From positions 1 through 40,672 of the forward strand of contig NZ_VJOY01000022.1 of the NCBI RefSeq assembly GCF_007109405.1: 40,672 nucleotides of DNA, in the 5' to 3' direction. Positions 32,869 through 40,672 of this stretch are shown here, piece after piece. The notes beneath the pieces are model-generated. The model saw nothing but the letters and a program-made list of their open reading frames with translations, was not told the origin of the DNA and made no database searches. Made by a program: the position numbers and the translations under genes. The stretch's first letter is position 1. Every line of letters begins with the position of its first letter. The DNA is from Pseudomonas mangiferae. GTDB lineage: Bacteria > Pseudomonadota > Gammaproteobacteria > Pseudomonadales > Pseudomonadaceae.

Positions 32869-33264
32869 CTACCGCGTTCCCTCCACCTGCCGCATCAACC
32901 GCTGGAAGGATGGGCACGCCAGGTGATCCGACGCCGGGCAGGCGGCGGCGTGGCGCAGGGTATCGCGCAGGGCGGTGAGGCGGACGATGGTCCGGTCCAC
33001 CTCGTCGGCCTTGGCGGACAGGCGCTCGCGGTCGATGGCGGGGCGGCCGTCGGGACCGAACATGCGGGCGATGTCGTCCAGGGAGAAACCCGCGGCGCGG
33101 CCGAGGGCGATCAGGTTGAGGCGCTGGAGGACGTCGGCGGCGAACTGACGGCGCAGGCCCTGGCGGCCGACCGAGGCGATCAGCCCTTTTTCTTCGTAGT
33201 AGCGCAGGGCCGAGGCCGGCAGCCCGGAGCGTTTCGACACGGTGGCGATATCCAGGGTCTTCAT
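32869..33264 (-). CDS. MerR-family transcriptional regulator
   Basis: A 131-residue regulator. The MerR winged helix-turn-helix is at the N-terminus (DIATVSKRSGLPASALRYYE, then EKGLIASVGRQGLRRQFAAD). A dimerisation helix follows (about residues 80-105) and a C-terminal tail has two cysteines, C109 and C117 (ACPASDHLACPSF). The wide cysteine pair is not the SoxR Fe-S cluster pattern but may sense redox or a metal. GAGG is 7 bases before the ATG at 33264. The long upstream extension of the frame is rejected. A SoxR-box-like dyad lies directly upstream. Confidence 0.9.
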   Translation of the reverse strand: MKTLDIATVSKRSGLPASALRYYEEKGLIASVGRQGLRRQFAADVLQRLNLIALGRAAGFSLDDIARMFGPDGRPAIDRERLSAKADEVDRTIVRLTALRDTLRHAAACPASDHLACPSFQRLMRQVEGTR

Positions 33265-33270
33265 GGGTGG

Positions 33271-33287
33271 CCTCAAGTCGGCTTGAG
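33271..33287. promoter_or_regulatory. MerR/SoxR-type operator dyad
   Basis: CCTCAAG-TCGG-CTTGAG is a 6+6 dyad (CTCAAG/CTTGAG) with a 4-base centre, very like the SoxR box CCTCAAG-TTAA-CTTGAGG. It overlaps the ribosome site of the MerR gene and could repress it. It is far from the DUF2938 remnant on the other strand. Confidence 0.6.
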
Positions 33288-33398
33288 TTCGGAGCATGGG
33301 CGCGGATGGCTCGCCAGGGCAAGCCGGCACGTACCGCGGCCCTCCTGACGCGCCGCTGCCCACAGAGGTCATTCGGAGATTCCGCTCTGTTCGAACGC

Positions 33399-33887
33399 GA
33401 CGCCTTCCTGCCCCTCGCCCTGCCCATCGACTTCGGCACCCCTTGGTCATGGACTGGTGGTCACTGTTCCAGCGGCGGGCGCTGGGCCTGCAGACCCTGG
33501 ACTACGATGGGTCGACCGCTGGCGCCTCGCCATGGGCCACGGCCAGCGCCGCCACGCCGCCATCGGCCACTCCCGCGCGCGGCCGGGCAAGCGCCCCGTC
33601 GGCTGGCTGTTCCATGCCTTCACTGAAGTGGTCTTCGCCGCCTGCCTGCTGGCGATTGCCGGCCCCTACGGGGAGCAGCGACCGACCTCCTTCCGGTCCT
33701 GCTGGCGGGGGTGCTGAGCCTGGCCGCGCCGTGCCTGGTCATGCCGGCGGCCTTCGGGATGGTCATCGCCGCTTCCCGCACGCCCAAGCCAGCCGTCGCC
33801 CGCCTGCGCAGCCTGGACACGTACCTGGCCTTCGGGCTCGACCTGTACCTTGCCGCCCGGGTGTGCGCTCTGCCGTTCCCAGGCTGA
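33399..33887 (+). pseudogene. DUF2938-type membrane protein, frameshifted pseudogene
   Basis: One family-like sequence is spread over three frames. An N-terminal helix is partly in one frame (LALPIDFGTP). A second segment reads VMDWWSLFQRRALGLQTLDY at 33446-33505. A third is open at 33457-33717 and includes HAAIGHSRARPGKRPVGWLF then FAACLLAIAGPYG. A last segment begins LLPVLLAGVLSLAAPCLVMP, continues VIAASRTPKPAVARLRSL and TYLAFGLDLYLAARV, and ends at the TGA at 33885-33887. The order of transmembrane helices and the ASRTPKP-x-ARLRSL motif match DUF2938 proteins. At least three frameshifts break it. In bacteria this family is often beside a MerR gene, as here. The assignment is from recalled family pattern. 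Confidence 0.65.
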
Positions 33888-34006
33888 AGGCACCCGGCAT
33901 TCCGCGCCCGCCCGACGAGACGCCGCCCCCAGGCCATGCCCCTTGGCTATGCTCAGCGATCCGCATTGGTTTTTTTTCGCCAGGAACGACAAGGAGGTCC
34001 AAACCC

Positions 34007-35212
34007 ATGCAAGGCAAGGTCGACGTACTCATCAATGGCTGTGGGATCGGCGGCGCGATGCTGGCCTACCTGCTGGGCCGCCAGGGCCACCGGGTGCTGG
34101 TGGTGGAACAGGCGCGGCGGGAACGGGCGATCAATGGCGCCGACCTGCTCAAGCCCGCCGGCATTCGCGTGGTGGAGGCCGCCGGCCTGCTGGCGGACGT
34201 TCTCCGCCTGGGCGGCCGGACGCGGCATGAACTGGAGGTCTACCACGACGGCGAGCTGCTTCGGCACTTCGACTACGCCAGCGTGGACGGTCGCGGCTAC
34301 TTCATCCTGATGCCCTGCGAGGCGCTGCGGCGCCTGGTGCTGGAGCGAATCGACCGGGACGCCCCCTCGGTGGAGCTGGTGTTCGAAACGCGCATCGAAG
34401 CCATCCAGCGCGAGGCCGGACAGAACGTGAGCCAGGTGCGCCTGAGCGACGGGCGCGTGCTGCGTCCCCGGGTGCTGGTGGGCGCCGACGGCCTGGCCTC
34501 CTACGTGCGCCGGCGGGTGCTGGACATCGACGTGGAGCGCCAGCCCTACCCCGCGCCGATGCTGGTGGGCACCTTCGCCCTGGCGCCCTGCGTCGCCGAA
34601 CGCAACCGCCTGTACGTGGATTCCCAGGGCGGGCTGGCCTACTTCTATCCCATCGGCTTCGACCGGGCGCGGCTGGTGGTGAGCTTTCCCAAGGAGGAGT
34701 CGCGGCAGCTGATGGCCGATACCCGGGGCGAGTCGCTGCGCCGGCGCCTGCAGGCGTTCGTCGGCGAAGAGAGCGCCGAGGCCATCGCCGCCGTCACCGG
34801 GACCTCGCGCTTCAAGGGCATCCCCATCGGCTGCCTGAACCTGGACCGCTACTGGGCGGGCAACGTGGCGATGCTGGGGGACGCCATTCACAACGTGCAC
34901 CCGATCACCGGCCAGGGCATGAACCTGGCCATCGAGGACGCCAGCGCCCTGGCCGATGCCCTGGGCTCGGCGCTGGCGGGCGCCTGCCCTCTGGACGAGG
35001 CGCTGGCCGGCTACCAGACCGAGCGCTTCCCGGTGAACCAGACGATCGTTTCTTACGGCCATGCCCTGGCCACCCGCCTGCCGGATCGCCAGGCGTTCGC
35101 CGAGGTGTTCGACACCGCCCTGCAGGGCAGCAGCCGCCAGCCGGAGACGATGCGGGGAGAGCGGCGGTACGCGCCGGTGCTGTCGCCGACCCAGGCGGCG
35201 CCGTCGAGCTGA
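34007..35212 (+). CDS. FAD-dependent monooxygenase (PHBH/UbiH-like)
   Basis: A 401-residue aromatic-hydroxylase-fold flavoprotein. The FAD motif GCGIGG is at residues 11-16 (LINGCGIGGAMLAYLLGR). VLVGADGLASYVRR is the DG motif. VAMLGDAIHNVHPITGQGMN is the GD motif that binds FAD ribityl/phosphate. Such enzymes hydroxylate aromatic or polyketide substrates with NAD(P)H and oxygen. The ATG at 34007 has AAGGAGG 8 bases upstream. The C-terminal 40 residues (from about RQAFAEVFDTAL) come from the first copy of a tandem duplication that continues downstream. Substrate unknown. Confidence 0.9.
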   Translation: MQGKVDVLINGCGIGGAMLAYLLGRQGHRVLVVEQARRERAINGADLLKPAGIRVVEAAGLLADVLRLGGRTRHELEVYHDGELLRHFDYASVDGRGYFILMPCEALRRLVLERIDRDAPSVELVFETRIEAIQREAGQNVSQVRLSDGRVLRPRVLVGADGLASYVRRRVLDIDVERQPYPAPMLVGTFALAPCVAERNRLYVDSQGGLAYFYPIGFDRARLVVSFPKEESRQLMADTRGESLRRRLQAFVGEESAEAIAAVTGTSRFKGIPIGCLNLDRYWAGNVAMLGDAIHNVHPITGQGMNLAIEDASALADALGSALAGACPLDEALAGYQTERFPVNQTIVSYGHALATRLPDRQAFAEVFDTALQGSSRQPETMRGERRYAPVLSPTQAAPSS

Positions 35213-35337
35213 ACCGCCAGGCGATCGCCGAGGTGTTCGGCACCGCCCTGCAAGGTAGCGGCCACCAGCCGGAGACAGTGCGGGTAGAGCGGCGGTACGC
35301 ACCGGTGCTGTCGCCGACCCAGGCGGCGACGTCGAGC
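35087..35337 (+). repeat. Tandem 123-bp duplication of the monooxygenase 3' end
   Basis: 35087-35209 and 35215-35337 align without gaps, with 11 mismatches (about 91% identity), starting CGCCAGGCG. The first copy codes for the end of the monooxygenase. The second is open in the same phase but lies after the stop and reads directly into the actP remnant. Confidence 0.95.
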
Positions 35338-35513
35338 CTGCCCCCCATCCTGATGCGCTTCTTCACCGTCAGGGACGCCAAGGAAGCCCGCAAGAGCGTG
35401 TTCTACGCCACCGGGGTTCATCGGCTATTTCTACACCCTCACCTTCATCATCGGCTTCGGCGCGAAGCCTGCTGGTCAGCACCATTCCGACCGTCAAGGA
35501 TTCCCCCGGCTGA
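35338..35513 (+). pseudogene. actP: Remnant of acetate permease gene actP
   Basis: About 58 codons matching an internal segment of ActP, the sodium:solute-symporter acetate permease: LPPILMRFFTVRDAKEARK, SVFYATG, then after an extra G the segment FIGYFYTLTFIIGFGA, then after an extra base SLLVSTIPTVKDSPG, where ActP reads GA-IMLVGTNP-like sequence. Two frameshifts and missing ends show it is a dead fragment. It joins directly to the second copy of the monooxygenase tail repeat. The family assignment is from memory of the conserved ActP helix sequence. Confidence 0.75.
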
Positions 35514-35547
35514 CCAACCCTGTACACCGGGCGCCCTGGAAGACCCG

Positions 35548-35901
35548 CTAGACCAGCACCTGCCGGGTGGTGGCGATCAGGCGGTGCACCTGCCGCTCGA
35601 CGGCCGGATCGGTCGGGGTCTCCGGGCCTTGCCCTCGCGGGCAGGGCAGGCTCGAGGTGGTGCCGAACAGCCGACAGATGAGCGGCCGCTGGTCATAGAC
35701 CTCGCAGCCATGGGGACCAAGGTGGACGCAGTTGAAGTCGGCCAGAGCCGCGTCGTGCTCGGCCTCGCTCTTCACCGGCAGCCGCGACAGTTCCTCCGAC
35801 GACGCGGTGACCGGGCCGCAGCAGTCGTGGCAGCCGGGCACGCAGGCGAAGCCGGGAATCTGCCGGCGCAGCGCGTCGACCCGGCGCAAGGTGCAGCTCA
35901 T
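35548..35901 (-). CDS. YkgJ-family cysteine-cluster protein
   Basis: A 117-residue protein rich in cysteines. The N-terminal cluster is seen in FACVPGCHDCCGPV. Further cysteines lie in NCVHLGPHGCEVYDQRP and LICRLFG. This spacing is that of the YkgJ (Zn- or Fe-S-binding cysteine cluster) family, of unknown function. GGAGG precedes the ATG. It starts 46 bp after the end of hrpA on the same strand, so it is probably co-transcribed with it. Confidence 0.9.
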   Translation of the reverse strand: MSCTLRRVDALRRQIPGFACVPGCHDCCGPVTASSEELSRLPVKSEAEHDAALADFNCVHLGPHGCEVYDQRPLICRLFGTTSSLPCPRGQGPETPTDPAVERQVHRLIATTRQVLV

Positions 35902-35947
35902 GGGCGCCCGCCTCCCGCCATCCGTCCCGTCTGCCTGTTGGCCACCA

Positions 35948-38900
35948 TCATGCCTCCACCAGGCTCCACTGCTTGCTCAGGCGCTTGTCGGAGACCGCCA
36001 TCCGCGTGCCCAACTGCTGGGCGAACAGGGAAACGCGGTACTCCTCCAGCATCCAGCGGTACAGCGTGAGGTTGGGATCGCGCTTGCCCTCCTGGGCGTG
36101 CTTGGCCGCGCGGGCCTGGTACTGCTCCCAGTAGCCGCTCAGCTCGCCGGACCAGACCCGGTCCCGTTGCACCTGAGCGCCGATCTTGTCGAAGCGCTGC
36201 TCCACGGCCTTGAGGTAGCGCGGGTATTCCCGCAGCCACTCGGCCGGCGTCTCGCGGACGAAACCGGGGTACACCAGCCGCGCGAGCTGCGCCTTGATGT
36301 CGTTGAGGGCCACCGCCTGGGCCAGGTCGATCCGGCCCTTGAAACGCTTCTGCAGGCCGTGCCACAGGGTGAGGATGTCCTTCACCAGCCTGGCCAGGCG
36401 CTCGGCGTGCTCGGTCCAGGCGCCGCGCGTGCGCTCCGCCCGGGATGCCAGGGCCGCGCCGTCCCGCGGCAACGGGTTCTCGCCTTCCAGCACGCAGCTG
36501 TCAAGGCTGGCCAGCAGGATGTCCTCCACCAGGGCGTCCTGCTTGCCCAGGTCACGGTAGAGCAGGCCCATCTCGGTGAGGCCCGGCAGCTTGCCGCGCA
36601 GGAACTTCGCCGGTTCGGCCAGTTGTTGCAGCAGCAGCCGCTGCAGGGCGCGCCGGTGCTGGTAGTCGGCTTCGGCCTGGGTCGGGAAGCGGCCTTCCTT
36701 CACCGCGCCGCCCTCCTCTACCAGGGCCGGGTAGACGGTCATGCTCAGGCCGGCGATGGTCTGCTGGGTCTTCTGCGCGACTTCGGCGAAGGCCTTGGCT
36801 TCCACGGGTTTCTGCGCCTGGCTGGCCTGGGGAATGGCCAGGGCCGCCTGGCTCGCCTCGGCGAAGCGGGCGGTGAGTTCGGCCAGGTCGCGCCCCTCGC
36901 CGAGAGGCTTGCCACGGGCGTCCACCACCTCGATGTTCATCTTCAGGTGGTCCTCGATCTGCCGGGCGGCTTCCGCCCAGGCCTCCTCGGACACCCGAGC
37001 GCCGGTCATGCGCAGCAGCTCGCGGCCCAGGGCCTCGGGCAACGCGCCCTGGCCGAAGGCGATCCTCTCCAGAGCCGCCTTGACGAAGTCCGGCACCGGC
37101 ACGAAGTTCTTGCGCAGCGCCTTGGGCAGGTTGCGCACCAGCGCCACGGCCTTGGCGTCCAGCAGGCCGGGCACCAGCCAGTCCAGGCGCTCCGCCGGCA
37201 ACTGCGGCAACAGCGGCGCCGGCACCCGCAGGGTGACCCCGTCGCGGGGATGGCCGGGCTCGAAGTGATAGTCCAGGGGCAACTGCAGCTCGCCCAAGCG
37301 CAGGTGATCCGGATACTGGGCGGCGGTGACCTCCCGGGCATCCCGGGCCAGTACATCCTCCTCGCGCATGATCAGCAGCTGCGGGTCGCGGGCGCTCTCG
37401 CGCTTGTACCAGGCGTCGAAGCTGCTGGTCTGGTACAGCTCCGCGGGTAGCCGCGCCTCGTAGAACCCGTAGAGGGTTTCTTCGTCGGCGAGGATGTCGC
37501 GGCGGCGGGCCTTGGCCTCCAGCTCGTCGAGGCGCTCCAGCAGCGCACGGTTGGCCGCCAGGCAGCGGGCGCGGCTAGCGATCTCGCCGCGCACCAGGCC
37601 ATCGCGGATGAACAGCTCCCGGGCCGCCACGGGGTCCACCGGGCCGTAGTGCACCGGGCGGCGCGCCACGACGATCAAGCCATAGAGGGTGACCTGCTCG
37701 AAGGCCACCACCTGACCGCGCTTCTTCTCCCAGTGGGGCTCGAAGTGGTTGGTCTTCACCAGGTGGCCGGCCAGGGGCTCGATCCACTCCGGCTCGATGC
37801 GCGCCACCATGCGGGCGAACAGCTTGGTGGTCTCCACCAGCTCGGCGGCCATGATCCAGTTGGGCCGCTTGCGGCCGAGCACGCTGGAGGGGTGGACCCA
37901 GAAGCGCCGCTGGCGGGCACCGAGGTAGTCGCCTTCCTCAGTCTTCTGGCCGATCTGGCTGAGCAGACCGGCAAGGATCGCCTTGTGCACGGCGGCATAG
38001 TTCCTCGCGCGCTGGGCGGCCTCGCTCTGTTCGACCTGATGCCGGGTGACCGCATTGACCTTGTTGTCGCGAGTCGCCTGGGGGGCCTGTGCGACCTGTC
38101 CGGTGGATGAGCCGGCGGCGTCATCCACCCTACTCGCACCTCCGTCGTAGGGTGGATGGCCGGAGCCATCCACCGCGCCATGCTCGACCGGGAACCCGGA
38201 ACGCGAGTCCACCCTGCCAGCGCGACCGGCCGTCCCGGTGGATGAGCCTGCGGCGTCATCCACCCTACTCGCGCCGTCGTAGGGTGGATGGCCGAAGCCA
38301 TCCACCGCGCCATGCCCGACCGGGAACCCGGACCGCGAATCCACCTTGCCAGCGCGGCCGGCCGTCCCGGTGGATGAGCCTGCGGCGTCATCCACCCTAC
38401 TCGCACCGTCGTAGGGTGGATGGCCGAAGCCATCCACCGCGTCTTGCCCGACCGGAACCCCGGACCGCGAGTCCGCCCTGCCAGCGCGACCGGCCGTCCC
38501 GGTGGATGAGCCTGTGGCGTCATCCACCCTACTCGCGCCTCCGTCGTAGGGTGGATGGCCGGAGCCTTCCACCGCGCCCTGCCCGACCGGAACCCCGGAC
38601 CGCGAGTCCGCCCTGCCAGCGCGGCCGGCCGTCCCGGTGGATGAGCCTGTGGCGTCATCCACCCTACGGGCCGCGCCCTGGGGTGAGGCGGGGCCATCAA
38701 CGCTCCCCGCGCCTTTGCCCGTCAGTTGCAACTCGCGGCAGATGAGGGTGAGTTGGCGGTGGGCGTCGCGCCATTCCCGCAGGCGCAGGTAGTTCAGGAA
38801 GTTCTTCCGGCACCAGCTGCGCAGGGCGTTGGAGCCCAGGGCCTGGCGCTGCGCCTCGAAGCCCCGCCACAGGTTGATCAACGCGGCGAAGTCGGAATCG

Positions 38901-40579
38901 ACATCCTTCCACTGGGCATGGGCCTGGTCGGCGGCCTGCTGGCGCTCCGCCGGGCGCTCGCGCACGTCCTGCACCGACAGGGCGCTGGCCACCACCAGCA
39001 CGTCGTCCAGGCTGCCCAGGTGGGCGGCTTCCAACAGCATGCGCCCCAGCCGCGGGTCGATGGGCAGGCGCGCCAGCTGGCGGCCCAGGGGCGTGAGCTG
39101 GCCCTCGCGGTTGACCGCCGACAGCTCCTGCAACAGGGTGAAGCCGTCGCTGATGGCCTTGCCGTCCGGCGGCTCGATGAAGGGGAAGTCCTCGATCCGC
39201 CCCAGGCGCAGGTGCAGCATCTGCAGGATCACCGCCGCCAGGTTGGTGCGGAGGATCTCCGGGTCGGTGAAGGTGGGCCGGGCGAGGAAATCTTCCTCGC
39301 TGTAAAGGCGGATGCAGATGCCCGGCTCGACCCGGCCGCAGCGGCCCTTGCGCTGGTTGGCGCTGGCCTGGGAGACCGCCTCGATGGGCAGCCGCTGGAC
39401 CTTGGCCCGGTAGCTGTAGCGGCTGATCCGCGCAGTGCCGCTGTCGATCACGTAGCGGATGCCGGGCACGGTGAGGGAGGTTTCCGCCACGTTGGTGGCG
39501 AGGACGATCTTGCGCCCGGGCCGCGGCTGGAAAATCTTCTGCTGCTCGGCAGGGGTCAGCCGTGCGTAGAGGGGCAGCACTTCGGTGAAGCGCAGGTTGG
39601 CCTTGCGCAGCACCTCCGCGGCGTCGCGGATTTCCCGCTCGCCGGGAAGGAACACCAGCACGTCGCCGGGACGCCGGCCGACGCTGCGCTCATGGGCGGC
39701 GATCTCGTCCAGGGCGGCCAGGATGCCCTGGTCCACGGACAGGTCTTCCTCGACCCGGTTGCCGTCCTCGTCGGTGTCGGCGGTGAGCGGCCGGTACCAG
39801 GTGTCCACCGGGAAGGTGCGCCCGGACACCTCGATGATGGGCGCCGCGAGCTGCCCATCGCTGCCGAAGTGCCGGCTGAAGCGCTCCAGGTCGATGGTAG
39901 CCGAGGTGATGATCACCTTAAGGTCGGGCCGCCGCGGCAGCAGGGTCTTCAGGTAGCCCAGGAGGAAGTCGATGTTCAACGATCGCTCGTGGGCCTCGTC
40001 GACGATCAGCGTGTCGTAGCGTTCCAGGTAGCGGTCGTGCTGGGTCTCGGCCAGGAGGATGCCGTCGGTCATCAGCTTGATCAGGCTGCGCTCGTTGGAC
40101 TGGTCCTCGAAACGCACCTGGTAGCCCACCAGTTCGCCCAAGGGCGTGCCGATCTCCTCGGCCACCCGGGTCGCCACGCTGCGGGCGGCGAGCCGGCGAG
40201 GCTGGGTATGACCGATCAGGCCGTGGGTGCCGCGGCCGATCTCCAGGCAGATCTTCGGCAACTGGGTGGTCTTGCCCGAGCCGGTCTCGCCGGCGATCAC
40301 CAGGACCTGGTGCTTCTCCAGGGCCGCCTTGATCTCGTCGCGTTTGGCGGCGATGGGCAGGCTGTCGTCGTAGCGCATGACCGGCACGCTGGCGCGACGC
40401 GCCTCCACCCGGGCGCAGGAGGCCTGGACCCGCTCGACCCACTGGGCCAGGCGCTTCTCGTCCGGCACGGCGTGCTTGCGCAGCTCATGGAACTGCCGGC
40501 GCAAGCGGTGCCGGTCGACCACCAGGGCGCGGTCCAGGTGTCTCAGCAGGTCATCGGGCGAGGAAAGTGAGTCGGTCAT
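35948..40579 (-). CDS. hrpA: ATP-dependent RNA helicase HrpA with repeat-encoded insertion
   Basis: A 1543-residue DEAH-box helicase; E. coli HrpA has about 1300. Walker A GETGSGKT is at residues 97-104, DEAH at 194-197, SAT at 226-228 and QRKGRCGR in the second RecA domain. Helicase-associated (HA2) and OB-fold domains follow, then a C-terminal DUF3418 half (LVPGLLDAKAVALVRNLPKA, RNFVPVPDFVKAAL). Residues about 637-826 are an extra segment coded by in-frame tandem repeats. They are placed between LTLICRELQLTGKGAG and NYAAVHKAILAGLLSQIGQK. In E. coli these flanks are nearly adjacent, so the insertion sits in an inter-domain linker. HrpA acts in mRNA processing and translation-related RNA remodelling. 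Confidence 0.96.
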   Translation of the reverse strand: MTDSLSSPDDLLRHLDRALVVDRHRLRRQFHELRKHAVPDEKRLAQWVERVQASCARVEARRASVPVMRYDDSLPIAAKRDEIKAALEKHQVLVIAGETGSGKTTQLPKICLEIGRGTHGLIGHTQPRRLAARSVATRVAEEIGTPLGELVGYQVRFEDQSNERSLIKLMTDGILLAETQHDRYLERYDTLIVDEAHERSLNIDFLLGYLKTLLPRRPDLKVIITSATIDLERFSRHFGSDGQLAAPIIEVSGRTFPVDTWYRPLTADTDEDGNRVEEDLSVDQGILAALDEIAAHERSVGRRPGDVLVFLPGEREIRDAAEVLRKANLRFTEVLPLYARLTPAEQQKIFQPRPGRKIVLATNVAETSLTVPGIRYVIDSGTARISRYSYRAKVQRLPIEAVSQASANQRKGRCGRVEPGICIRLYSEEDFLARPTFTDPEILRTNLAAVILQMLHLRLGRIEDFPFIEPPDGKAISDGFTLLQELSAVNREGQLTPLGRQLARLPIDPRLGRMLLEAAHLGSLDDVLVVASALSVQDVRERPAERQQAADQAHAQWKDVDSDFAALINLWRGFEAQRQALGSNALRSWCRKNFLNYLRLREWRDAHRQLTLICRELQLTGKGAGSVDGPASPQGAARRVDDATGSSTGTAGRAGRADSRSGVPVGQGAVEGSGHPPYDGGASRVDDATGSSTGTAGRAGRADSRSGVPVGQDAVDGFGHPPYDGASRVDDAAGSSTGTAGRAGKVDSRSGFPVGHGAVDGFGHPPYDGASRVDDAAGSSTGTAGRAGRVDSRSGFPVEHGAVDGSGHPPYDGGASRVDDAAGSSTGQVAQAPQATRDNKVNAVTRHQVEQSEAAQRARNYAAVHKAILAGLLSQIGQKTEEGDYLGARQRRFWVHPSSVLGRKRPNWIMAAELVETTKLFARMVARIEPEWIEPLAGHLVKTNHFEPHWEKKRGQVVAFEQVTLYGLIVVARRPVHYGPVDPVAARELFIRDGLVRGEIASRARCLAANRALLERLDELEAKARRRDILADEETLYGFYEARLPAELYQTSSFDAWYKRESARDPQLLIMREEDVLARDAREVTAAQYPDHLRLGELQLPLDYHFEPGHPRDGVTLRVPAPLLPQLPAERLDWLVPGLLDAKAVALVRNLPKALRKNFVPVPDFVKAALERIAFGQGALPEALGRELLRMTGARVSEEAWAEAARQIEDHLKMNIEVVDARGKPLGEGRDLAELTARFAEASQAALAIPQASQAQKPVEAKAFAEVAQKTQQTIAGLSMTVYPALVEEGGAVKEGRFPTQAEADYQHRRALQRLLLQQLAEPAKFLRGKLPGLTEMGLLYRDLGKQDALVEDILLASLDSCVLEGENPLPRDGAALASRAERTRGAWTEHAERLARLVKDILTLWHGLQKRFKGRIDLAQAVALNDIKAQLARLVYPGFVRETPAEWLREYPRYLKAVEQRFDKIGAQVQRDRVWSGELSGYWEQYQARAAKHAQEGKRDPNLTLYRWMLEEYRVSLFAQQLGTRMAVSDKRLSKQWSLVEA
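38102..38669. repeat. In-frame tandem array of REP-like hairpin units inside hrpA
   Basis: Four full units of 135, 132, 132 and 135 bp start at 38102, 38237, 38369 and 38501, plus a 34-bp partial copy from 38636. Every length is divisible by 3. Each unit contains two inverted repeats: GGTGGATGA...TCATCCACC and GGTGGATGGC...GCCATCCACC. Such GTAGGGTGGAT-type hairpins are familiar as intergenic REP-like elements of Pseudomonas. Translated on the minus strand, each unit gives about 44-45 residues containing SSTGTAGRAGR and GHPPYDG. Confidence 0.95.
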
Positions 40580-40672
40580 CGGAGCTCGGCGATTCGAATG
40601 AGGGGCGATTGTCGCAGATTTGCCCGTGGCGCCCTACCCTGCGGGCTGTCGCTTATAAACATCCGACGCTGC

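Noticed and set aside
38102-38669. CRISPR array
   Set aside because: The repeats are 132-135 bp, contain their own inverted repeats and have no unique spacers between short repeats.
38726-40570. 614-codon plus-strand open frame
   Set aside because: Antisense to the helicase core of hrpA; no domain and biased composition.

Overview
The window is GC-rich, densely coded DNA of a Pseudomonas-type gammaproteobacterium. This rests on the genes I recognise (PhoA, ribonuclease Z, HrpA, a FecI/FecR/TonB-receptor set, LysE, DUF445 and YfdC-type proteins), strong GC bias at third codon positions and REP-like hairpin repeats. I cannot assign a species from sequence alone. Most of the window looks chromosomal and accessory. 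No rRNA, tRNA, transposase, integrase or CRISPR array was seen.

Layout. 1-5388: the end of a multi-pass membrane protein, a formate/nitrite-transporter-family protein, a GNAT acetyltransferase, a short helix-hairpin-helix protein, alkaline phosphatase phoA behind a PHO box, and a HIT protein convergent with phoA across a shared terminator. 5521-8514: an amidotransferase-like gene translationally coupled to a small monooxygenase-like gene, their divergent LysR regulator, and a class A beta-lactamase. 8581-14777: a tight five-gene minus-strand operon (AfsA-like, isoprenylcysteine-methyltransferase-like, PEP-synthase-like, UbiA-like, NAD-dependent reductase) that looks like a biosynthetic pathway for an unknown butenolide or prenylated product. 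15511-20106: a HdeA-like periplasmic protein, an AraC regulator with a convergent LysE exporter, a DUF445 membrane protein and ribonuclease Z.

20302-27271: a second minus-strand biosynthetic operon with two Fe(II)/2-oxoglutarate oxygenases, two ATP-grasp ligases, a FAD/NAD(P)-binding oxidoreductase and an MFS exporter. It has the composition of a modified small-peptide pathway without NRPS genes. Its 5' flank (27272-28705) is unusually AT-rich near the operon and holds a possible 47-codon ORF. 28706-32701: an iron-starvation cell-surface signalling set (FecI sigma factor, FecR anti-sigma, FpvA-like receptor) behind a Fur-box-like site.

32869-35513: a MerR regulator with a SoxR-box-like dyad, a frameshifted DUF2938 pseudogene, a FAD monooxygenase whose 3' end is tandemly duplicated, and a short frameshifted remnant of the acetate permease gene actP. 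This stretch carries clear signs of decay and rearrangement. 35548-40579: a YkgJ-type cysteine-cluster protein and the giant RNA helicase HrpA. HrpA contains about 190 extra residues encoded by an in-frame tandem array of REP-like hairpin units.

The most interesting items are the AfsA/UbiA/ICMT operon, the two-ATP-grasp/two-oxygenase operon with its possible link to the adjacent receptor set, and the repeat array that has become part of hrpA.
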